From Flavobacteriales bacterium UBA2040 (GTDB taxonomy: Bacteria > Bacteroidota > Bacteroidia > Flavobacteriales_D > Crocinitomicaceae): 9,133 nt of DNA. The stretch lies in contig DDBE01000012.1 of NCBI GenBank assembly GCA_002332715.1, positions 6,547 through 15,679 on the forward strand. The letters run 5' to 3'. This document shows, in pieces, positions 6,334 to 9,133 of the stretch. Position numbers and translations under genes: made by a program. Below the pieces are notes generated by a model that saw nothing but the letters and a program-made list of their open reading frames with translations, was not told the origin of the DNA and ran no database searches. Position 1 is the stretch's first letter, and every line of letters begins with the position of its first letter.

Positions 6334-7146
6334 ATGGAAATTTGGCATTACCTTATTGTTTCACTATCCGTTTTATTTGCTTCCGGCTTGACCTTCTTTT
6401 CGGGTTTTGGATTGGGAACAATCATGCTTCCCGTATTCAGTTTGTTCATGCCTTTGGACCTTGCGGTTGTCGCAACAGCCATTATCCATTTGGCAAACAA
6501 TGTTTTTAAGTTCGCTTTGGTTTACAAGTCCATTCATTTTCCAGTTCTACTTCGGTTTGGCTTACCGGCATTACTTTCAGCAATAGTTGGTGGTTATTTA
6601 CTTACATTTATTTCTACAATGAATCGTACTTTCGCATACACTTTTTTAGATCAGTCTTTGGAAACATCTTGGTTGAAAATTATCATTGGTCTTTTAATGA
6701 TCTTTTTTGCTTGGTTTGATCTCTCGCCGAGATTTTCCAACCTCACTTTTCATAAGAAACACTTGCCTTTTGGCGGCATATTATCTGGGTTTTTCGGTGG
6801 ACTTTCTGGTCATCAAGGTGCGTTTCGAGCGGTATTTTTAAGCAAATCAGAAATGACCAAAGATCAATTTATTGCCACTTCCAACTCCTTATCTTTGGTT
6901 GTGGATATTGGCAGACTAATCGTTTACAGCGCAGGAATCGTCTTTTTGGGTGAATTATTCCAAACAGATCTTAAAGGCGTCGAAATCGACCTTCGAAACA
7001 TAATTATTTTTGCCATAGTATGTGCATTTCTGGGAACAATTATCGGAAAACAATTGGTAAGAAAAGTAACCTTTAAGAATGTCCAAAAAGTGGTTGGAGT
7101 GCTCTTAATCTTGATGGGGTTGCTCCTTATTTTAGGTATACTCTAA
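6334..7146 (+). CDS. TSUP-family (TauE/SafE) membrane transporter
   Basis: A 270-residue polytopic inner-membrane protein with about eight hydrophobic segments in two halves. The family's repeated glycine-rich motif appears in both halves: SGFGLGTIMLPVF at about 23-35, and GGILSGFFGGLSGHQGAFR at about 147-165. TSUP proteins are proposed exporters or importers of sulfite, sulfoacetate and other organic or sulfur-containing anions; substrate is not predictable here. A non-conserved insert around residues 93-112 (MNRTFAYTFLDQS) separates the halves. The C-terminus ends in a long hydrophobic segment (VGVLLILMGLLLILGIL). ATG 6334 is the first good start after the 69-bp divergent spacer. No functional link to its neighbours is evident. 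Confidence 0.88.
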   Translation: MEIWHYLIVSLSVLFASGLTFFSGFGLGTIMLPVFSLFMPLDLAVVATAIIHLANNVFKFALVYKSIHFPVLLRFGLPALLSAIVGGYLLTFISTMNRTFAYTFLDQSLETSWLKIIIGLLMIFFAWFDLSPRFSNLTFHKKHLPFGGILSGFFGGLSGHQGAFRAVFLSKSEMTKDQFIATSNSLSLVVDIGRLIVYSAGIVFLGELFQTDLKGVEIDLRNIIIFAIVCAFLGTIIGKQLVRKVTFKNVQKVVGVLLILMGLLLILGIL

Positions 7147-7210
7147 ATTAAAATCACGGCAATGCCGGTGGCAATTAACATTACCACATGCGTATTTTAG
7201 ATTTTAATTT
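7145..7210. terminator. Possible bidirectional terminator (11-bp inverted repeat)
   Basis: AAATTAAAATC at 7145-7155 and its exact reverse complement GATTTTAATTT at 7200-7210 flank the 44-nt centre of the gap between the converging TSUP and methyltransferase genes. The centre contains GGC-AAT-GCC with outer CAC/GTG pairs. The location fits a shared terminator, but the arms are A+T-only apart from one pair, the loop is long and no clean U-run follows. Confidence 0.3.
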
Positions 7211-7218
7211 CTAGTATT

Positions 7219-7860
7219 CTACTTCACCCTCGCCATCATAATCCCATCCCGTATCGGCAATAGAATGTTCTCTACTCTAATATCAGCATTGATTTTCTCA
7301 TTGTAAGCAATCAAAGCTTTCGTCGACGTATCATATAGTTTCACCTCTTGAATCACTTTTCCTGACCACAGCACATTGTCCGCCATTATCAATCCGCCTG
7401 GATTCATTTTATCAATCACCAAATCGAAATAAACCGCATAGTTTTCTTTGTCCGCATCGATAAAGACCAAATCAAATTTTTCATTTAGACCAGGGATTAT
7501 TTGGGTTGCGTCTCCGATTTTTAGGTCAATTTGTTTTTTCCATGGACTTTCATCAAAATACCCTTGAATCTTTGGCGCCAATTCCTCGTTGATGTCAATT
7601 GTTATTAGCTTACCGTTTTCAGAAAGACCTTCGGCCATGCACAAAGCCGAATAACCCGTATAGGTCCCCACTTCTAAAATTCGAGTAGGACGCGACAGTT
7701 TTGCAATCATGCTTAAAAAACGACCTTGCAAATGCCCGGACAACATGCGTGGTTGTAGCACCTCAAGATGTGTTTCACGGTTGATTTTATTGAGTAATTC
7801 GCTTTCTACGGAAGTGTGAGTTCCTGCATATTCGTCTAATTTGGGGTCTAAGAATTCCAT
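7219..7860 (-). CDS. SAM-dependent O-methyltransferase, CCoAOMT/COMT type
   Basis: A 213-residue class I methyltransferase of the cation-dependent O-methyltransferase family (Methyltransf_3). LEVGTYTGYSA at 62-72 is SAM-binding motif I, and TIDIN with the acidic ribose-binding residue D89 is motif II. FIDADKENY at 133-141 and DNVLWSG at 161-167 supply the Asp, Asp and Asn that bind the divalent metal (D135, D161, N162). SGHLQGRFL at 41-49 matches the N-terminal helix that covers SAM. Family members methylate catechol-type hydroxyls; the bacterial substrate is not known. It is complete, cytoplasmic and monocistronic, converging on the TSUP gene. A -7-like TATCTTCG lies immediately upstream. 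Confidence 0.92.
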   Translation of the reverse strand: MEFLDPKLDEYAGTHTSVESELLNKINRETHLEVLQPRMLSGHLQGRFLSMIAKLSRPTRILEVGTYTGYSALCMAEGLSENGKLITIDINEELAPKIQGYFDESPWKKQIDLKIGDATQIIPGLNEKFDLVFIDADKENYAVYFDLVIDKMNPGGLIMADNVLWSGKVIQEVKLYDTSTKALIAYNEKINADIRVENILLPIRDGIMMARVK

Positions 7861-7864
7861 TGAA

Positions 7865-7872
7865 CGAAGATA
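7865..7872 (-). promoter_or_regulatory. Candidate -7 element for the O-methyltransferase
   Basis: TATCTTCG (reading 7872 to 7865) matches TAnnTTTG except for one C, and ends only 4 nt before the ATG at 7860. No TTG lies 17-23 nt further upstream. If real, the transcript would be essentially leaderless. Confidence 0.22.
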
Positions 7873-7978
7873 GACAATTTAAGCGGTCATTATTAGATTG
7901 TACTTTTAGTTATCCTTAGGTGAAAAGAAGAAAACATCTGAAACTTTTGGTTGCTTTTAAGCTGAACAGTGATAGATA

Positions 7979-8124
7979 ATGGATTAACAAAAAAGTAAAA
8001 ATCAAAGAATTCTGGTTAGAGGTGCAGCCGACTTTATTGGTTCTAATTTGATTGAATTTTTATTAAAATAAAGCAATACAGTTGTTGGTTTAGACAATTT
8101 TCAACTGGGTATAAAATTAATATT
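7979..8124 (+). pseudogene. Decayed N-terminal fragment of an NAD-dependent sugar epimerase
   Basis: From an ATG at 7979, one frame reads M-D-stop-QKSKNQ and then RILVRGAADFIGSN at 8006-8047. This is the first strand and glycine motif of extended SDR sugar epimerases (normally ILVTGAAGFIGSN), followed by LIEFLLK, a stop (TAA 8069-8071) and SNTVVGLDNF. At 8101 the match continues in the next frame as STGYKINI, restoring the usual DNFSTGY block. The lesions are: a stop at codon 3 (TAA 7985-7987), Thr to Arg and Gly to Asp in the nucleotide-binding motif, a second stop where a Gln codon (CAA) would fit, and loss of one T. Similarity fades by about 8124, just before the DoxX gene end. The best match in memory is the UDP-GlcNAc C4-epimerase group (WbpP/VipB). 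It is a non-functional relic of about 45 codons. Confidence 0.8.
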
Positions 8125-8135
8125 TCTGCTATTTT

Positions 8136-8483
8136 TTATTTAATTAAATTCATGGACAACCAAAAAATGTATGTATTTAACATTATTAAAAAAAAAGCTG
8201 GTAAAGAAATCCAAATGCTATCTTTTAACTTTACTCTTACAATGAGGCCAGCTAACATTAGTAATGCAAGACCTAGAGATGAAATCATAAGAAAAAAATA
8301 AAATTTAAGTCCAACTAATAAACCTAGAGCTCCCGTAATTTCTAACAAAACGATTGTTAATCCTATTTTTTCTAAACCAAACCGCTTAAACTCGTTTTTC
8401 ATATGTGGTGTCTTAAAATATGAAAAAGCGTAAGCAAAAAAGGAAAAACTTGATATTAAAGTAGCTATTGTAATTACAGACAT
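8136..8483 (-). CDS. DoxX-like four-helix membrane protein (downstream copy)
   Basis: A 115-residue, very hydrophobic protein with four predicted membrane helices (about 3-20, 42-62, 65-84, 93-112). The loop after helix 1, KNEFKRFGLEKIG, is followed by an EITGALGLLVGL helix and LALLMLAGLIVR, the pattern of short DoxX-like (DoxX_2) proteins. Their function is poorly defined; some relatives are linked to quinone or redox processes, others are stress-associated. It lies 9 nt downstream of a homologous gene and is clearly co-transcribed. The coding sequence is visibly richer in A+T than the left part of the window. The start ATG 8483 is the only sensible choice. Confidence 0.75.
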   Translation of the reverse strand: MSVITIATLISSFSFFAYAFSYFKTPHMKNEFKRFGLEKIGLTIVLLEITGALGLLVGLKFYFFLMISSLGLALLMLAGLIVRVKLKDSIWISLPAFFLIMLNTYIFWLSMNLIK

Positions 8484-8492
8484 ACTTATTTA

Positions 8493-8828
8493 TTAAATGG
8501 ATGAATATGCTATAAAAGCACAAAGAGCCAATAGAATCAGAGATGGTAAATGTTTAATAAATGGATTACTTATTTTGAAATGAAAATATTGAGCACCTAT
8601 CATTAATAGACCCATAAGAATAGAAGGAATAAGAACTAATGAGAAATACCAAATACCCACAATAAGTAATGTAGCTAAAGATATTTTTGTTGCTCCTACA
8701 ATATTTCGCGTCAAATCGCTCAAACCGAATTGTTCGAACTCTTTTAAGACATTATGAAATCTAAAAGTCCAAACATATACAACAGATATTGCAACAATAA
8801 TTTGTGATAAATTTATTAAGTTCTCCAT
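8493..8828 (-). CDS. DoxX-like four-helix membrane protein (upstream copy)
   Basis: A 111-residue membrane protein of the same architecture as its downstream neighbour: helix 1 at about 6-24, loop VLKEFEQFGLSDL, helix 2 with ISLATLLIVGIW, helix 3 with LMGLLMIGAQY, and helix 4 near the C-terminus. EF-x-x-FGL, LL-VG, LLM and a conserved LP before the last helix align between the two, so they are diverged tandem paralogues. Two small four-helix proteins made from one transcript could form a hetero-oligomer, which is inference. ATG 8828 is preceded by an A/G-rich AAAAGAAGA stretch that may help initiation. The function is unknown. Confidence 0.72.
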   Translation of the reverse strand: MENLINLSQIIVAISVVYVWTFRFHNVLKEFEQFGLSDLTRNIVGATKISLATLLIVGIWYFSLVLIPSILMGLLMIGAQYFHFKISNPFIKHLPSLILLALCAFIAYSSI

Positions 8829-8949
8829 TCTTCTTTTGTTTCGTTTTTAATACTTATACAACTTGTCTTTTTTAAAGTGCTATTTTATTCAATTGAAGCT
8901 AACTGTCAAAGCTAGGAAATCGTTTGGACTCTTTACCAAGAAATTCTTT

Positions 8950-8978
8950 TAAAGTTAAGAATAGTTTTCGAATTCAAA
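8950..8978 (-). promoter_or_regulatory. Candidate promoter for the DoxX-like pair
   Basis: On the minus strand TTTG (8978-8975), a 17-nt spacer and TAACTTTA (8957-8950, one mismatch to TAnnTTTG) give the best Bacteroidota-type promoter match in the 183-bp gap 8829-9011. The leader would be about 115-120 nt. I see no coding sequence, RNA gene or strong hairpin in this gap. Confidence 0.3.
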
Positions 8979-9011
8979 ATTGATGAAACGAAGTATATAC
9001 CCATATGCTTT

Positions 9012-9133
9012 TTAGCCGTTGTCAGCAACATTAAGTTTTTCTTTTAGATAGAGCTCAATATCATCTGTATCGTAGCGAACAACTATTAGTTTTCTGTTCT
9101 TTATTGCAGATAACGGTTTGGCTAAACTGCGTT
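9012..9133 (-). CDS. C-terminal fragment of an unidentified, possibly DNA-binding protein (5' end outside window)
   Basis: The frame is open from the right edge to TAA at 9014-9012, giving the last 39 residues; the other two minus-strand frames contain stops here. The sequence is basic, then acidic: SLAKPLSAIKNRKLIVVRYD followed by TDDIELYLKEKL. A basic region, a short beta strand and a final helix with a D-I-x-x-Y-L pattern resembles the C-terminus of excisionase or MerR-like winged helix-turn-helix domains, where the helix start is usually DI-x-x-Y/F-L. The recognition helix itself would lie outside the window, so this is a weak inference. Codon use looks normal and the end appears intact. 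Confidence 0.45.
   Translation of the reverse strand, partial: RSLAKPLSAIKNRKLIVVRYDTDDIELYLKEKLNVADNG

Noticed and set aside
6207..6509. Plus-strand 100-codon frame across the aldolase/TSUP spacer.
   Set aside because: It overlaps the start of the TSUP gene in another frame and the aldolase start on the other strand; the TSUP frame has clear family motifs and this one has none.
7920..7979. A frame reading VKRRKHLKLLVAFKLNSDR ends in TAA overlapping the relic's ATG as TAATG, as if it were the tail of an upstream operon gene.
   Set aside because: Only about 19 codons are open and I cannot match them to a family, so it is not called as a gene fragment, although the TAATG overlap is suggestive.
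7871..8100. TAGACAATTT occurs at 7871-7880 and 8091-8100, flanking most of the epimerase relic.
   Set aside because: The second copy lies inside the conserved LDNF coding block of the relic, so it is explained by protein similarity; ten A+T-rich bases can recur by chance and no insertion-sequence structure accompanies them.
8931..8954. Imperfect inverted repeat CTTTA-cc-AAGAA-a-TTCTT-t-TAAAG as a terminator or operator.
   Set aside because: The stem is asymmetric, all A+T-rich with bulges, and has no U-run; it may reflect base composition only.
8891..9030. GCTAA/TTAGC pairs and GTT-containing segments suggested an integron attC-like site beside a gene end.
   Set aside because: The GTTRRRY and RYYYAAC core boxes do not match and no consistent long imperfect stem could be drawn by eye.
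7979..9133. Toxin-antitoxin or abortive-infection defence system in the right accessory segment.
   Set aside because: The two complete genes there are DoxX-like membrane proteins without toxin or nuclease motifs, and the edge fragment is too short to support a defence assignment.

Overview
The window looks like chromosome from a Bacteroidota bacterium, most likely Flavobacteriales. The grounds are low-to-moderate G+C, weak or absent Shine-Dalgarno sequences, candidate TAnnTTTG-type -7 promoter elements, and protein families typical of that group. I ran no database search; family names rest on motifs read by eye.

Left part (1-3289, all minus strand, read right to left): a tightly packed cell-envelope glycan operon. 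It runs from a NodB-like polysaccharide deacetylase, through a FemAB/GNAT-like acyltransferase (4-nt ATGA overlap) and a classical short-chain dehydrogenase (16-nt overlap), to the N-terminal 232 codons of a membrane-anchored nucleotide-sugar dehydratase of the FlaA1/PglF/WbpM/CapD type that leaves the window on the left. Together they could make and modify an amino or deoxy sugar on a surface polysaccharide.

Middle part (3290-7860): a divergent promoter region carrying a 12-bp direct repeat leads rightward into a small secreted protein of unknown function, coupled by an ATGA overlap to a CYTH-domain triphosphatase-like protein. These converge, with overlapping stop codons, on a minus-strand three-gene unit: low-specificity threonine aldolase, then a lipoprotein that appears to start at TTG, then a 107-residue acidic protein of unknown function. 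A TSUP (TauE/SafE) membrane transporter is divergent from the aldolase and converges on a class I SAM-dependent O-methyltransferase of the CCoAOMT type.

Right part (7861-9133) reads like an accessory or scarred region. It holds a decayed plus-strand N-terminal fragment of an NAD-dependent sugar epimerase, with two in-frame stops, a damaged dinucleotide-binding motif and a one-base frameshift. Next come two A+T-rich tandem DoxX-like four-helix membrane proteins on the minus strand, a 183-bp non-coding stretch, and the C-terminal 39 codons of a minus-strand protein that may be DNA-binding. No rRNA, tRNA, CRISPR array, complete insertion sequence or recognisable complete defence system is visible. 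The most informative observations are the epimerase relic, the ATGA-coupled secreted protein/CYTH pair, the divergent promoter repeat and the DoxX pair.
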